Of a DNA stretch of 64,000 nucleotides, positions 44,747 through 55,860 are shown piece by piece. The translations under genes and the position numbers were made by a program. Origin of the DNA: Devosia sp. FJ2-5-3 (GTDB lineage: Bacteria > Pseudomonadota > Alphaproteobacteria > Rhizobiales > Devosiaceae). Under the pieces are notes generated by a model that was not told the origin of the DNA, ran no database searches, and saw only the letters and a program-made list of their open reading frames with translations. The stretch is from contig NZ_CP104007.1 in assembly GCF_029201545.1 (NCBI RefSeq), forward strand, positions 3,134,501 to 3,198,500. The letters run 5' to 3'. How positions within the stretch are numbered: the stretch's first letter is position 1; each line of letters starts with the position of its first letter.

Positions 44747-45196
44747 ATGTATACTCATATCGTCTGCGCCGTCGACGGCTCGGAGCTCAGCACCAAGGCG
44801 CTGCGCCACGCTCTTGCCCTGGCCAAATCTTTTAACGCCCGGCTTTCCGTGCTGACCGTAACTGACCCATCCGTGATCGTGGCACCGGGTGCCGAGATCA
44901 TGATGGTCGACACGGCCAGCATTCTCGCCGATCTCGACAAGGCAAAGGAAGAGTCGGCCAAGGGTATCCTGACCGATGCCGGTCGCATCGCCCAGGATGA
45001 GGGCGTTGCGGTCAATCCAGTCTATCTGCCCGGCCATCACGCAGCCGAGGGCATCGTCACGACCGCAAAGAACATCAATGCCGATCTGATCGTCATGGGC
45101 TCGCATGGGCGCCGCGGTCTCGGCCGCCTGCTGCTCGGCAGCCAGGCCGCGGAGGTGCTGGCTCATTCCGACACGCCGGTGCTGATCGTCAAATAG
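44747..45196 (+). CDS. Universal stress protein (UspA family)
   Basis: This 149-residue protein has the Usp fold: N-terminal YTHIVCAVDGSELSTKAL, and the ATP-binding motif GSHGRRGLGRLLLGS followed by ADSD-like AHSDTPVLIV. The motif indicates an ATP-binding member. A FNR/FixK-like site lies 63-76 bases upstream, which suggests induction at low oxygen. Function in detail is unknown. Confidence 0.93.
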   Translation: MYTHIVCAVDGSELSTKALRHALALAKSFNARLSVLTVTDPSVIVAPGAEIMMVDTASILADLDKAKEESAKGILTDAGRIAQDEGVAVNPVYLPGHHAAEGIVTTAKNINADLIVMGSHGRRGLGRLLLGSQAAEVLAHSDTPVLIVK

Positions 45197-45228
45197 CCTT
45201 CGGCACTAACATGTCAGATGTGGCGGGT

Positions 45229-45260
45229 GGGCTCATTTTCGGCTATTGCGCGATGAGCCC
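45229..45260. repeat. 8+8 bp inverted repeat before the FGGY kinase
   Basis: GGGCTCAT (45229-45236) is inverted perfectly as ATGAGCCC (45253-45260). It ends one base before the AGAGGA ribosome binding site of the FGGY kinase. It could be an operator, a weak terminator of the stress gene, or a translational hairpin. Confidence 0.45.
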
Positions 45261-45274
45261 AGAGGAAATGCGCC

Positions 45275-46651
45275 ATGAGCAATGCCCTGCCCCGCCACAT
45301 CGCCGTCATCGATATCGGCAAGACCAATGCCAAGGTGGTGCTGATCGACGCCGAGCGCGGCGCGCAGATCGAGGCGCTCAGCCGACCAAACGAGGTGGTG
45401 CGGGACGGATTGTACCCGCATGCCGATGTCGAGGGGTTGTGGGACTTCATCCTCAACAGTCTCGCCGCGCTCCAGGGTGCGCATAGGATCGACGGGATTT
45501 CCATAACCACGCATGGGGCCACCGCCGCGCTCGTCAACGAGACAGGCCTGGTCCTGCCGGTGCTGGACTATGAGCATGCCGGGCCAGAGGCATCGCGCCC
45601 AGCCTATGCGCAGGTGAGACCAGGCTTTGCCGAAACACTGTCTCCGCCCCTGCCCAACGGGCTTAATCTCGGGGCGCAGATTTTCTGGCAGCAGGCGACG
45701 TTTCCCGCCGAGTTTGCAGCGGTTACGCGGATCCTCGCCTATCCCCAATACTGGGCGTGGCGGCTTACCGGCATCGCTGCGAGTGAAGTGACGTCGCTGG
45801 GCTGCCATACAGATCTCTGGTCGCCCGAAAAGAACGACTTCTCCAGCCTTGTCGCGCGCAGCGGCTGGCGTCCGCTCTTCCCCAAAATCAGGCCGGCGGC
45901 GTCCGTACTGGGCACCGTCCTTCCCGATGTCGCGGCGCGTACCGGTCTTGGCGCCGACATTCCGGTGACCTGCGGCATCCACGATTCCAACGCATCGCTG
46001 GTGCCGCACCTCGCGCGCAAGGATACGCCGTTTTCAGTGGTCTCGGCCGGCACCTGGACGATCTGCATGACGGTCGGCGGGGATACGGCAGGTCTCGATG
46101 AAGCCCGGGATAGCCTCTCCAATGTCGATGCCCATGGCCGCCCCGTGCCCACCGCGCGGTTCATGGGAGGGCGGGAATTTGACCTCCTGGTGCCACGGAT
46201 CGTCGAGCCGAGCCTCGACGACATCGCTGCGGTCATCGCGGCAGATGTGCGGGCGCTGCCAAGTTTCGTTCCAGGCGTCGGCCCATTTGGCGTGACCAGG
46301 GGCGGATGGAGTGTCGATCCCGATGGATTGTCGGACGGCGCGCGCACGGCCGCCGCATCGCTCTATCTGGCGCTGATGACCCGGGAATGCCTGGGGCTCT
46401 GCGGGTTGGGACGGATGATCATCGTCGAGGGCCCCCTCGCCCGCAACCGCCTGTTCTGCGCCGCATTGGGACGATTGAGTGGCGTGCCCATCCACGCGTC
46501 GGGTGACAGCACCGGAACCAGCATGGGCGCCAGCCTGTTGTTCGGAGGCGGCAGCGAAGCTGCGCTGGGGGAATCAATCCCGCCGCTCGAATATGCCGGC
46601 TTCGATGACTATGCCGCCAAATGGCGTGACCGCGCACGAAGCCAGAACTGA
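45275..46651 (+). CDS. FGGY family carbohydrate kinase
   Basis: This 458-residue sugar kinase opens with IAVIDIGKTNAKVVLIDAE, has ISITTHGATAAL, the central GIHDSNASLVPHL segment with the catalytic aspartate, SAGTWTICM, and the C-terminal IIVEGPLARNRLF. These show an FGGY fold near the rhamnulokinase and L-fuculokinase group, but the sugar cannot be assigned. AGAGGA precedes the ATG. No sugar transporter, isomerase or aldolase is next to it, so it is an orphan kinase here. Confidence 0.87.
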   Translation: MSNALPRHIAVIDIGKTNAKVVLIDAERGAQIEALSRPNEVVRDGLYPHADVEGLWDFILNSLAALQGAHRIDGISITTHGATAALVNETGLVLPVLDYEHAGPEASRPAYAQVRPGFAETLSPPLPNGLNLGAQIFWQQATFPAEFAAVTRILAYPQYWAWRLTGIAASEVTSLGCHTDLWSPEKNDFSSLVARSGWRPLFPKIRPAASVLGTVLPDVAARTGLGADIPVTCGIHDSNASLVPHLARKDTPFSVVSAGTWTICMTVGGDTAGLDEARDSLSNVDAHGRPVPTARFMGGREFDLLVPRIVEPSLDDIAAVIAADVRALPSFVPGVGPFGVTRGGWSVDPDGLSDGARTAAASLYLALMTRECLGLCGLGRMIIVEGPLARNRLFCAALGRLSGVPIHASGDSTGTSMGASLLFGGGSEAALGESIPPLEYAGFDDYAAKWRDRARSQN

Positions 46652-46707
46652 GGTTGACGCGTTTCGACGTAAATCTCAGTCTGCTTTGAAAAATATGGAG
46701 GCCCGCC

Positions 46708-48000
46708 ATGACCGCCCGCAAACGCATCGTGATCGTCGGGGCTGGGTTTGGCGGGATGGCAGCGGCCCAGAGGCTGGAGCGGGCTGATGCGGATGTCGTG
46801 GTGATCGACCGGCGCAATCATCATCTGTTCCAGCCCTTGCTCTATCAAGTTGCCACCGCCACCCTCAGCCCTTCGGAAATTGCCTGGCCCATTCGCCATA
46901 TTCTGCGCAAGCAGGCCAATGCGCGGGTGTTGCTGGCCACTGTGACGGGCGTGGATATCGCCGGCAGGGCCGTATTGCTCGAGGACGGCACGCGCCAGCC
47001 CTATGACTATCTGATCCTCGCGACCGGCGCGCAGCACGCCTATTTCGGCAATGATGAATGGGCGGAATTCGCGCCGGGCCTCAAGACGCTGGAGGACGCG
47101 ACCTCCATACGCCGCAAGCTGTTGCTGGCTTATGAGGCGGCCGAAAGGGAGGAGGATCCGGCCAAGCGCCGGGCATTGCTCACATTTGCGATCATCGGGG
47201 CGGGGCCGACCGGCGTGGAAATGGCCGGAGCGGTCAACGAATTGGGGCGAGCAAGCCTGAAAGGGCAGTTCAGGACGATTACGCCGGACGATATCCGCGT
47301 CCTCCTGATCGAGGGTGGAGACCGGGTGCTGCTCAACTTCGCGCCCGAACTCTCGGCCTATACGCTGGACGCTCTGCGCAAACTGGGGGTCGAGATCGAG
47401 CTTGGTCAGATGGTCAAGGCGATTGACGAGGATGGGGTGAGTTATGGCGACAAGCGCCTCGACACCAAGACCATCATCTGGGCGGCCGGAGTGGCGGCGT
47501 CGCCGGCGGGGAAATGGCTTGGCGCGGAGATGGACCGGTCGGGGCGCGTCATCGTCGAGCCGGACCTAACCCTTCATGGCCACAGCGAAATCTTCGTCGT
47601 CGGGGACACGGCCAGCATCAAGAAAGACGACGGCAAGCCGGTGCCGGGCGTGGCGCCCGCCGCCAAGCAGGCGGGGCTCCATGCAGCCAACATGATCCTC
47701 GAACGGCTGGCGGGCGGGGAAGGCAATCGGGCTTTCGCTTATAATCACGCCGGCGATCTGGCGACGATCGGCAAGCGCTCGGCGGTTATCGACTTCGGCC
47801 GCATAAAGCTTAGGGGAGCGCTGGCCTGGTGGGTATGGGGCATCGCCCATATCTATTTCCTGGTCGACCTCAAGAACCGCGTCTTCGTGACCCTCAACTG
47901 GCTCTGGATTTACCTCACCGGCCAGCACCGCAACCGGCTGATCACCCATGGCCAGGCCCCTGCCCGGGCCCCGATCAAGGAGGTGACGGAGGGGAAATAG
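46708..48000 (+). CDS. ndh: Type II NADH dehydrogenase (NDH-2 family)
   Basis: This 430-residue FAD enzyme passes electrons from NADH to quinone without proton pumping. It has the N-terminal GAGFGGMAAAQRL, YQVATATLSPSEIA, YLILATGAQHAYFG, the second dinucleotide motif AIIGAGPTGVEMAG and the FVVGDTAS segment. The C-terminal half carries an amphipathic and hydrophobic stretch (LAWWVWGIAHIYFL) that would tie it to the membrane. GGAGG lies seven bases before the ATG. It follows the FGGY kinase by 56 bases, and a functional link is not evident. Confidence 0.9.
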   Translation: MTARKRIVIVGAGFGGMAAAQRLERADADVVVIDRRNHHLFQPLLYQVATATLSPSEIAWPIRHILRKQANARVLLATVTGVDIAGRAVLLEDGTRQPYDYLILATGAQHAYFGNDEWAEFAPGLKTLEDATSIRRKLLLAYEAAEREEDPAKRRALLTFAIIGAGPTGVEMAGAVNELGRASLKGQFRTITPDDIRVLLIEGGDRVLLNFAPELSAYTLDALRKLGVEIELGQMVKAIDEDGVSYGDKRLDTKTIIWAAGVAASPAGKWLGAEMDRSGRVIVEPDLTLHGHSEIFVVGDTASIKKDDGKPVPGVAPAAKQAGLHAANMILERLAGGEGNRAFAYNHAGDLATIGKRSAVIDFGRIKLRGALAWWVWGIAHIYFLVDLKNRVFVTLNWLWIYLTGQHRNRLITHGQAPARAPIKEVTEGK

Positions 48001-48010
48001 TGCTGGTTAT

Positions 48011-48931
48011 TCAACGCTCCAGCACTGGATCGACGACGCTCTCGGCTTTATGCAGCGACCTTTCGCGCAGCCAGATATAAAGGCCGCTGGCGATGATGAT
48101 CCCGGCACCGAGAATGAACAGCTGGTCCGGCGGTTGATCGAAAACCAGCCAGCTGGCGATCGAAAGATAGATCAGGCTCAGATAACTGAAGGGCGCCAGG
48201 GCCGACGCGCCAGCAAAGCGATGTGCCGTGGAATTGAGGAAATGGCCCAATAGTCCCGCGGCGCCCATGATGAAAAAGGCCACCCAGGAAATGGGTTGGC
48301 TCGGCCAGGCCCAGTCGCCAAAAGCAAATGGCATCAAGAGGATAACGGGCACGCCACCGGCGTAGAATTGCTGGGTCAAAGCGCCGTCGACGCCGGCCAG
48401 CCTGCGGGTGAGGATGGCGAAAAACGCCAGAAAAAGGGCGCAACCCAGACTGATCAGTGCGGCCGGCTGGAACGCTTCGGAGCCAGGACGGACGATTATC
48501 AGCGTGCCGATGAACCCCACCCCGATGGCGACCCAGCGCCGCCAGCCGACCGTTTCCCCGAGCAAGGGGCCGGACAGGGCGCAGATGATCAATGGAGAGG
48601 TAAACTGGATGGCGCTGGTGACCGTCAAAGGCAGGTAGCGCATGGCCAGAAAGTTGAGCCCGGTGGTGACGAGGAGACAGCCCCCGCGCAGCAGTTCGAG
48701 CTTTAAATTATTGGTTTGAAATAGTTTTTTACCGCTCACCGGAAGGAACAGGAGCAGCAGCAGGAAGAAATGCATACCGTAGCGGACGAAGACGATCTCG
48801 GTCGTGGGCAGGCCTTCCACCGAAAGCCATTTGGCCGAGATGTCGAGGACCAGCAGGACGAGTTGGGAGACCAGGACTAGGCCGATGGCCAGGTTTACCT
48901 TGTTTTCGATCGGCGCGACGAGATGGGCCAT
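48011..48931 (-). CDS. DMT superfamily (EamA) transporter
   Basis: This 306-residue membrane protein has about ten hydrophobic helices in two EamA repeats of five, with the typical second-helix boundary VRYGMHFF and a first-repeat ending in RPGSEAF. A basic tail follows. Substrates of the family range from amino acids to nucleotide sugars; the pattern here with TTEIVFVRY is of the general drug/metabolite exporter kind. It converges on ndh with ten bases between. Confidence 0.88.
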   Translation of the reverse strand: MAHLVAPIENKVNLAIGLVLVSQLVLLVLDISAKWLSVEGLPTTEIVFVRYGMHFFLLLLLFLPVSGKKLFQTNNLKLELLRGGCLLVTTGLNFLAMRYLPLTVTSAIQFTSPLIICALSGPLLGETVGWRRWVAIGVGFIGTLIIVRPGSEAFQPAALISLGCALFLAFFAILTRRLAGVDGALTQQFYAGGVPVILLMPFAFGDWAWPSQPISWVAFFIMGAAGLLGHFLNSTAHRFAGASALAPFSYLSLIYLSIASWLVFDQPPDQLFILGAGIIIASGLYIWLRERSLHKAESVVDPVLER

Positions 48932-49106
48932 GGTCAGCGACCACCAGCGGAGGGACGGTCGAAATCACCGCCGGGGATGTGGGCAAGCATAATAGATCCA
49001 GTTCGGCCGCGACAATTTCGGCCTGGCCCAGCCTTCTTCAGACCGCACCCCGAGTCAATGGGTGCGGTGCATTTGCGCGCGGCTGAACGTATTTTCTCTC
49101 GTTATA

Positions 49107-51578
49107 TCAGAAGGTTTCGGAGAGATTGCGGACGCGGGAAGAGGCCGCTAGATCGGCTGCCGAGAGTGTTTTTCCGTGCCGTGGGATGAAGGTGAGCTCG
49201 ACCGGACGGCCGGGGAGAAGCGTGACAGCATTGTCGGAAAAATAGCCTGGGGCGTCGACAGTGATGGTCGTAAAGAGCGACGGGCGGTCCGATTCGAGAG
49301 TGACCACCGCTGCGCCGTCTTTTTCGGCCCATCTGGCCGAGATATTGGGCTGGGGCAGTTCGTAGGCCTTGTAGGGCTTAGGGAAATAGTCGTTCTGACC
49401 CAAGAGGTTACCGGCGTCGTCTGTCCACGAGAAGGAGAGAAACTCATCGTCGGCCAGATCGGAAAGCGAGAGTGTGGTGACCGGGAGAGCGGCATCGGGC
49501 GTGATTTGCGCCTCGCCGGACCACAGCGTCCGCATCGCTCCCGACATCGATACAGCTATTAGCACAATGTGGGAATTGGTTAGCAGACTGCTATCATTGA
49601 CGGCCTTGAGTGTGACTCCAGTGTTGTCGGCATCCGGGACGGCCACCACGTTGACGAGACTGTAGAAGCGACGGGCCATGTAGTGCATCAGCTTCCACTG
49701 GCCGCCATAGTCGAGGCTCGACCAGGAGGCCACCGGCCAGATGTCGTTTATCTGCCAATAGAGCGTGCCCATGCAGCGCGGCTTGGTGGAGCGCCAATAT
49801 TCGATGGCGGTCTTGATGGCGAGGCCCTGCTGGATCTGGCTGAGATAGACCATCTGGTCGAAGTCGCGCGGGAAACGGAAATAGCGCGTCATGGTCTCGA
49901 TGATGCGGGCATTGCCGCCATTGTTGCGCTGGTGGTTTTCCATGACCGGCGAGGACGGGTTGCGGTCCTTCTCCTCGGCGAAGGTCTCGATGACATTCAT
50001 CGAGGTAAAGGACTGGAAGCCGAACTCGGAGGCAAAGCGCGGATTGACGGTGCGGTAGGCGTCAAAGCTCTTGGCCGAGTGCCAGACGTCCCAATAATGG
50101 AGGTCGCCGCGCGTGTCGGAATGCCAGCCATCGGAGAAGTCCATGTAGCCCAGCGAGGGCGAGGACGGCCAGAAGCGGCGGGCGGGGTCTTCGTCCTCGA
50201 CGATGCGATGGAGAAGGGAATTGAGCCGGTCGTAATTGGCGACGTAGCGTTCCTTCTGCGATCTGGTTTCCGGATACCAGTTGAGCGAGCCGATCACTTC
50301 GTTGTCGCCGCACCAGAGGGCGATCGAGGCGTGATGGCTGAGGCGGCGCACCTGCTGGGTGATCTCGACCTCTACGCTTTCGAGGAATTCCCGGTTGGAC
50401 GGATAGCTCATGCAGGAGAACATGAAATCGTGCCAGATGAGGATGCCGAGTTCGTCGCAGAGATCGTAGAAATAGTCCGGCTCGTATTGGCCACCGCCCC
50501 AGATGCGCAGCATGTTCATGTTGGCCGCCTTGGCGCTCTCGAGGAGGTCGCAAATGACGGTCGGGGTGATGCGGCTCGGGATGGCGTCGGCCGGAATCCA
50601 GTTGGCGCCCATCATGGTGATGTCGCGGCCATTGATGCGGCATTTGAAGGAGTGGTCGATCTCGTCTTTTTCGACGATCCACTCAAGTTTCCTGAGCCCG
50701 ATCTTGCGGGTGGTGATCTCGCCATCGAGATCGGTGACCAGTTCATAGAGCGGCTGGGCGCCCTGCCCGGCCGGCCACCATAGATCGGGATCGCGGATGG
50801 TGATGGTGTGAGTGAGGACGTTCCCGCCCTTTTCCACGGGGATGGTTTCCGCGATCAACTGGCCGTCTATCGTGTGCTCGAGCTTGACCTCGCCGGCGGC
50901 AAAGGCGTGGATGCGGGTCTTGATGACGAGATCGACCGCGCCATCGGAATGGATCTGGTCGATTTGGACGCTTTCCTGGCGAGCGAGGCTCGAGCGGCGG
51001 AGGCTCATCGTGCCGTAGACGCCGATGGGCATGAGGCAGATGCCCCAATCCCAACCTGCATGGCAGGCCGCCTTGCGGATGAAGTTCATATGGATGCCCT
51101 TCAGCCCATTGGTCTGGTAATTATAGGTGAAGGGGATCGGGAAGGGATGGGCATCGGCCCGAGCCTTGGCGACATCGGGGGCGATGTCGAATTCGAGGCG
51201 CAGGGTGTTTTCGCCGGCCCTGACTTTTCCGGTGACGTCGATGTCGTGGCGGACAAAACTGTTGTCGGTTGTCGCGATCACTTCGCCGTTGAGCAGAATG
51301 GTGGCGATGCAATCGACCTCGGACAGGGTGAGGGTCAGATAGCCGTCGATATCATCAGGCTCGGCAGTAAAACGCCGCTCCATCGTCCAGGCGGTTTCAT
51401 TGACCCACATGACCTGTTTTTCGTTCTCGCCGAAATAGGGATCGGGGATCAGCCCGGCGCCAAGCAGAGCCGAATGGACGTCGCCCGGGAGGGCAATCTC
51501 GATGGCAATGTCGCGCCCCGGCGCGCTCAGGCTGAAGGTGCCGCCCAGATCCAGGACGTCATTGCGGATCGATGTCAT
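49107..51578 (-). CDS. Beta-mannosidase (glycoside hydrolase family 2)
   Basis: This 823-residue GH2 enzyme has the N-terminal jelly-roll (LPGDVHSALLGAGLIPDPYFG), an Ig-like domain, and the TIM barrel with acid/base Glu427 in SIALWCGDNEV and nucleophile Glu518 in FASEFGFQSF. The NWIPADAIPSR and RIWGGGQYEPDYFYDLCDELG motifs are those of GH2 beta-mannosidases. No signal peptide is seen, so it acts in the cytoplasm. AGGAGG lies seven bases before the ATG. A LacI-like operator lies upstream, but no transporter gene is adjacent. Confidence 0.92.
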   Translation of the reverse strand: MTSIRNDVLDLGGTFSLSAPGRDIAIEIALPGDVHSALLGAGLIPDPYFGENEKQVMWVNETAWTMERRFTAEPDDIDGYLTLTLSEVDCIATILLNGEVIATTDNSFVRHDIDVTGKVRAGENTLRLEFDIAPDVAKARADAHPFPIPFTYNYQTNGLKGIHMNFIRKAACHAGWDWGICLMPIGVYGTMSLRRSSLARQESVQIDQIHSDGAVDLVIKTRIHAFAAGEVKLEHTIDGQLIAETIPVEKGGNVLTHTITIRDPDLWWPAGQGAQPLYELVTDLDGEITTRKIGLRKLEWIVEKDEIDHSFKCRINGRDITMMGANWIPADAIPSRITPTVICDLLESAKAANMNMLRIWGGGQYEPDYFYDLCDELGILIWHDFMFSCMSYPSNREFLESVEVEITQQVRRLSHHASIALWCGDNEVIGSLNWYPETRSQKERYVANYDRLNSLLHRIVEDEDPARRFWPSSPSLGYMDFSDGWHSDTRGDLHYWDVWHSAKSFDAYRTVNPRFASEFGFQSFTSMNVIETFAEEKDRNPSSPVMENHQRNNGGNARIIETMTRYFRFPRDFDQMVYLSQIQQGLAIKTAIEYWRSTKPRCMGTLYWQINDIWPVASWSSLDYGGQWKLMHYMARRFYSLVNVVAVPDADNTGVTLKAVNDSSLLTNSHIVLIAVSMSGAMRTLWSGEAQITPDAALPVTTLSLSDLADDEFLSFSWTDDAGNLLGQNDYFPKPYKAYELPQPNISARWAEKDGAAVVTLESDRPSLFTTITVDAPGYFSDNAVTLLPGRPVELTFIPRHGKTLSAADLAASSRVRNLSETF

Positions 51579-51630
51579 CTGTTTTCCTCCTCGGGCGGCT
51601 CTCATCCGCCAGCCGCGCCCAAAGGCGCGG

Positions 51631-51644
51631 CGCAATCGATTTCA
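51631..51644. promoter_or_regulatory. Candidate LacI-family operator upstream of beta-mannosidase
   Basis: CGCAATCGATTTCA fits the LacI-family consensus TGNAANCGNTTNCA with one mismatch (TG to CG). It is centred about 60 bases upstream of the start codon. The cognate repressor is not in this window. Confidence 0.42.
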
Positions 51645-51743
51645 TCCTTGCTTGTAGCCTGAAGCGGCAAGGCTTCAAACTGGGCTTTTCCGCTCTCCGC
51701 AGGCTTTTGCAACGTCGCATTTGCGCCAGCTAATGTGCGACAA

Positions 51744-51761
51744 ACTTACACATATGTTAGT
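51744..51761. promoter_or_regulatory. 18-base imperfect palindrome upstream of the EAL gene
   Basis: ACTTACACATATGTTAGT pairs ACTTACA with TGTTAGT (six of seven) around CATA. It lies 40 bases before the start of the GGDEF/EAL gene, in the divergent region shared with the beta-mannosidase. Confidence 0.3.
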
Positions 51762-51800
51762 ATTTTCACCTCTAGGCTTGCCACCAAGAAGGGCAGGTCA

Positions 51801-53780
51801 ATGTCTCTAGTGCGCGACTTTCTAAGCAAATCTGCCGGACCGCCGGACTCTCACGAACTGGTATCGGCGCAATGGCGCGCGCTGAGCCGACAGGTGCCGC
51901 TCATGTACGGCATGCTGGTGTGCAATACGCTGATCCTGGCCAGCACATTCCTCGACGCTGCACCTTTGGAATTGACGATCTACATTCCCGGCGCATTGCT
52001 GCTGCTTTCCGTGCTGCGCATGGTGATGTGGTGGCGCAAGCGCGACAGGCCGGTGGACATAGAGCAGGTCAGAGTAGATTTGCGCACACTGGTCTGGCTC
52101 GGGCCGGGCCTGGCCCTGGGGTACACGGCGTGGGCGCTGAGCCTGTTTCCCTTTGGCGACGCCTATCAGAAATCTCAGATAGCCTTCTATATGAGCATCA
52201 CCACGATCGGCGCGATGTTCTGCCTGATGCATGTGCGCAAGGCAGCGCTGTGGATGGGCCTCTGCGTGCTGGGGCCATTCATCGCCTTTTTCGGCATGGC
52301 GGGCCAGCCCGCCTTCGTGGCGATCTCGATCAATCTGGCATTGGTGGTTTCGGCTCTCACCGTCATCCTCTTCATCAATTACCGGGATTTCAGCGCATTG
52401 GTGGCGTCGCGCAGCGAAATGGCGCGCCGGCAGGTGGAAACGCAGCGCCTGCTCGAAGAGAACCACCGCCTTGCCAATATGGACACGCTCACCGGCCTGC
52501 CGAACCGGCGCAATTTCCAACGCCACCTCAACAAGGCGCTGGAACAGTCCGCCCTGACCGGCCAGACCGTCGGCGTGGCGCGGATCGATCTGGACGGCCT
52601 CAAATCGGTGAATGCGATTTTCGGCCAGATGTGTGGCGACAGGGTCATCATCGAGGCGGCGCGCCGGCTGGAGGCGCTCAACAACACCGGGATGTTCCTC
52701 GCCCGGCTCGAGGGCAGCGGCTTTGCGATGATAATTCCAGCGCCGGCCGACGCCCGGACGCTCGAGCGATGCGGGGAGATTTTTTGCCAGGCTATAAAGC
52801 TGCCTTTTGAGCTCACCGCGGGCACCGTACGCCTCACCGCATCGACGGGCCTTGCCGTGTCGCGACCGGGCGATTCCGCCGATACCCAGTTTGACCGGGC
52901 CGACTACGCGACATCCTGCGCCAAGCAGCAGGCGCGCGGCAGCGCAGTGGTTTTCTCCGAGCGCCATGCAATCGAAATCACCAAGGTCCGCCGCATGGAG
53001 CACCTGCTCCACACAGCCAATTTCGATGAGGAAATCTATATTCTGCTGCAGCCGCAATTCGACATGACGCTGGGCATGACCACCGGTTTCGAAGTGCTGG
53101 CGCGCTGGCGCAGCCCCCTGCTCGGGGAAATCTCGCCGGCCGAGTTCATTCCCATGGCCGAGCGCACGGGCTGCATCAGCAAGATCACCCAGACCGTGGT
53201 GCGCAAGGCGCTCGCCGTGTGCCGCACCCTGCCCCCGCATATCCGGATCTCGGTCAATCTTTCGGCCAATGACATCGGCTCGACCACCGCGATCCAGGCC
53301 ATCGCCGCACAGATCGCGGCCGCGCCCAAGCCGTGCCGGATCGACTTCGAAATCACCGAAACCGCCGTGGTGCGCGATCTGGCGCAGGCCAATGAGGCGC
53401 TGCTGACGCTGCTGGCCCTGGGCGCGCGGATTTCGCTCGACGATTTCGGCACGGGCCATTCGAGCCTTACCCATGTGCAACGCCTGCCGCTGCACCGGAT
53501 CAAGATCGACCGCAGCTTCGTGGCGGAGGTGACCAGCGACGTCACGAGCCGCGCCATCGTCAAGACCATGGTCGATCTCTGCCGAAACCTGGGCATGTCC
53601 TGCGTCTTCGAGGGGATCGAGACCGAGGACCAGCTGGAAGCGCTGGTCGATCTCGGCGGCACGGTGATGCAAGGCTATTTTTTCGGCCGCCCCATGGCGG
53701 TGAGCCAGGTCTGCGACCATCTCGGGCACGAGCGGCAGCGGCTCAACGGGGGCCGAGCAAGCCTCGAAGCCGTTGGATAA
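51801..53780 (+). CDS. c-di-GMP phosphodiesterase-type protein, degenerate GGDEF plus EAL
   Basis: This 659-residue protein has four to six transmembrane helices (about residues 33-195), a GGDEF domain (225-390) and an EAL domain (400-640). The GGDEF signature reads EGSGF (304-308), so diguanylate cyclase activity is unlikely. EAL is intact by eye: EVLARW (431-436), N487, E517/E520, DDFGTG (547-552), K568, EGIE (604-607) and QGYFFGRPM. It probably degrades c-di-GMP and may use the dead GGDEF as a GTP sensor. It starts at the ATG with GGCAGG nine bases upstream and ends at a terminator. Confidence 0.9.
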   Translation: MSLVRDFLSKSAGPPDSHELVSAQWRALSRQVPLMYGMLVCNTLILASTFLDAAPLELTIYIPGALLLLSVLRMVMWWRKRDRPVDIEQVRVDLRTLVWLGPGLALGYTAWALSLFPFGDAYQKSQIAFYMSITTIGAMFCLMHVRKAALWMGLCVLGPFIAFFGMAGQPAFVAISINLALVVSALTVILFINYRDFSALVASRSEMARRQVETQRLLEENHRLANMDTLTGLPNRRNFQRHLNKALEQSALTGQTVGVARIDLDGLKSVNAIFGQMCGDRVIIEAARRLEALNNTGMFLARLEGSGFAMIIPAPADARTLERCGEIFCQAIKLPFELTAGTVRLTASTGLAVSRPGDSADTQFDRADYATSCAKQQARGSAVVFSERHAIEITKVRRMEHLLHTANFDEEIYILLQPQFDMTLGMTTGFEVLARWRSPLLGEISPAEFIPMAERTGCISKITQTVVRKALAVCRTLPPHIRISVNLSANDIGSTTAIQAIAAQIAAAPKPCRIDFEITETAVVRDLAQANEALLTLLALGARISLDDFGTGHSSLTHVQRLPLHRIKIDRSFVAEVTSDVTSRAIVKTMVDLCRNLGMSCVFEGIETEDQLEALVDLGGTVMQGYFFGRPMAVSQVCDHLGHERQRLNGGRASLEAVG

Positions 53781-53785
53781 GCAAA

Positions 53786-53817
53786 AGGCGGGACCGATTG
53801 GCCCCGCCCTTTGTTTA
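53786..53817 (+). terminator. Terminator after the EAL gene
   Basis: GGCGGGACC pairs with GGCCCCGCC (one mismatch) around GATT, followed by TTTGTTTATT. It lies about ten bases after the stop. Confidence 0.75.
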
Positions 53818-53834
53818 TTGGGCCGGCGCCCGCG

Positions 53835-53961
53835 CCACTGGCGCGTTTGACCTTTCAGGACGGCCACTGGTGCGTTTGACCTTTCAGGACGCCCCGCCAT
53901 TCGAGCATAGCTCTCATGGCCTTGTCGGCTTCAAACGCGCCACTGGCGCGCGTTTGACCTT

Positions 53962-53969
<8 letters not shown>
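53835..53969. repeat. Three copies of a 28-30 base CCACTGG...TTTCAGGACG repeat
   Basis: CCACTGGCGCGTTTGACC followed by TTTCAGGACG occurs at 53835-53862, again at 53864-53891 (one change) and at 53940-53969 (two extra bases). The last copy is preceded by TCAAACGCG, making CGCGCC-ACT-GGCGCG a hairpin. It overlaps the last codons and the stop of the ABC exporter gene on the minus strand. Confidence 0.85.
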
Positions 53970-55815
<1,846 letters not shown>

Positions 55816-55860
55816 TTGGTGCTCATATTTTTGAGCCGCGCCTGATGGAACGGGTCCGGA

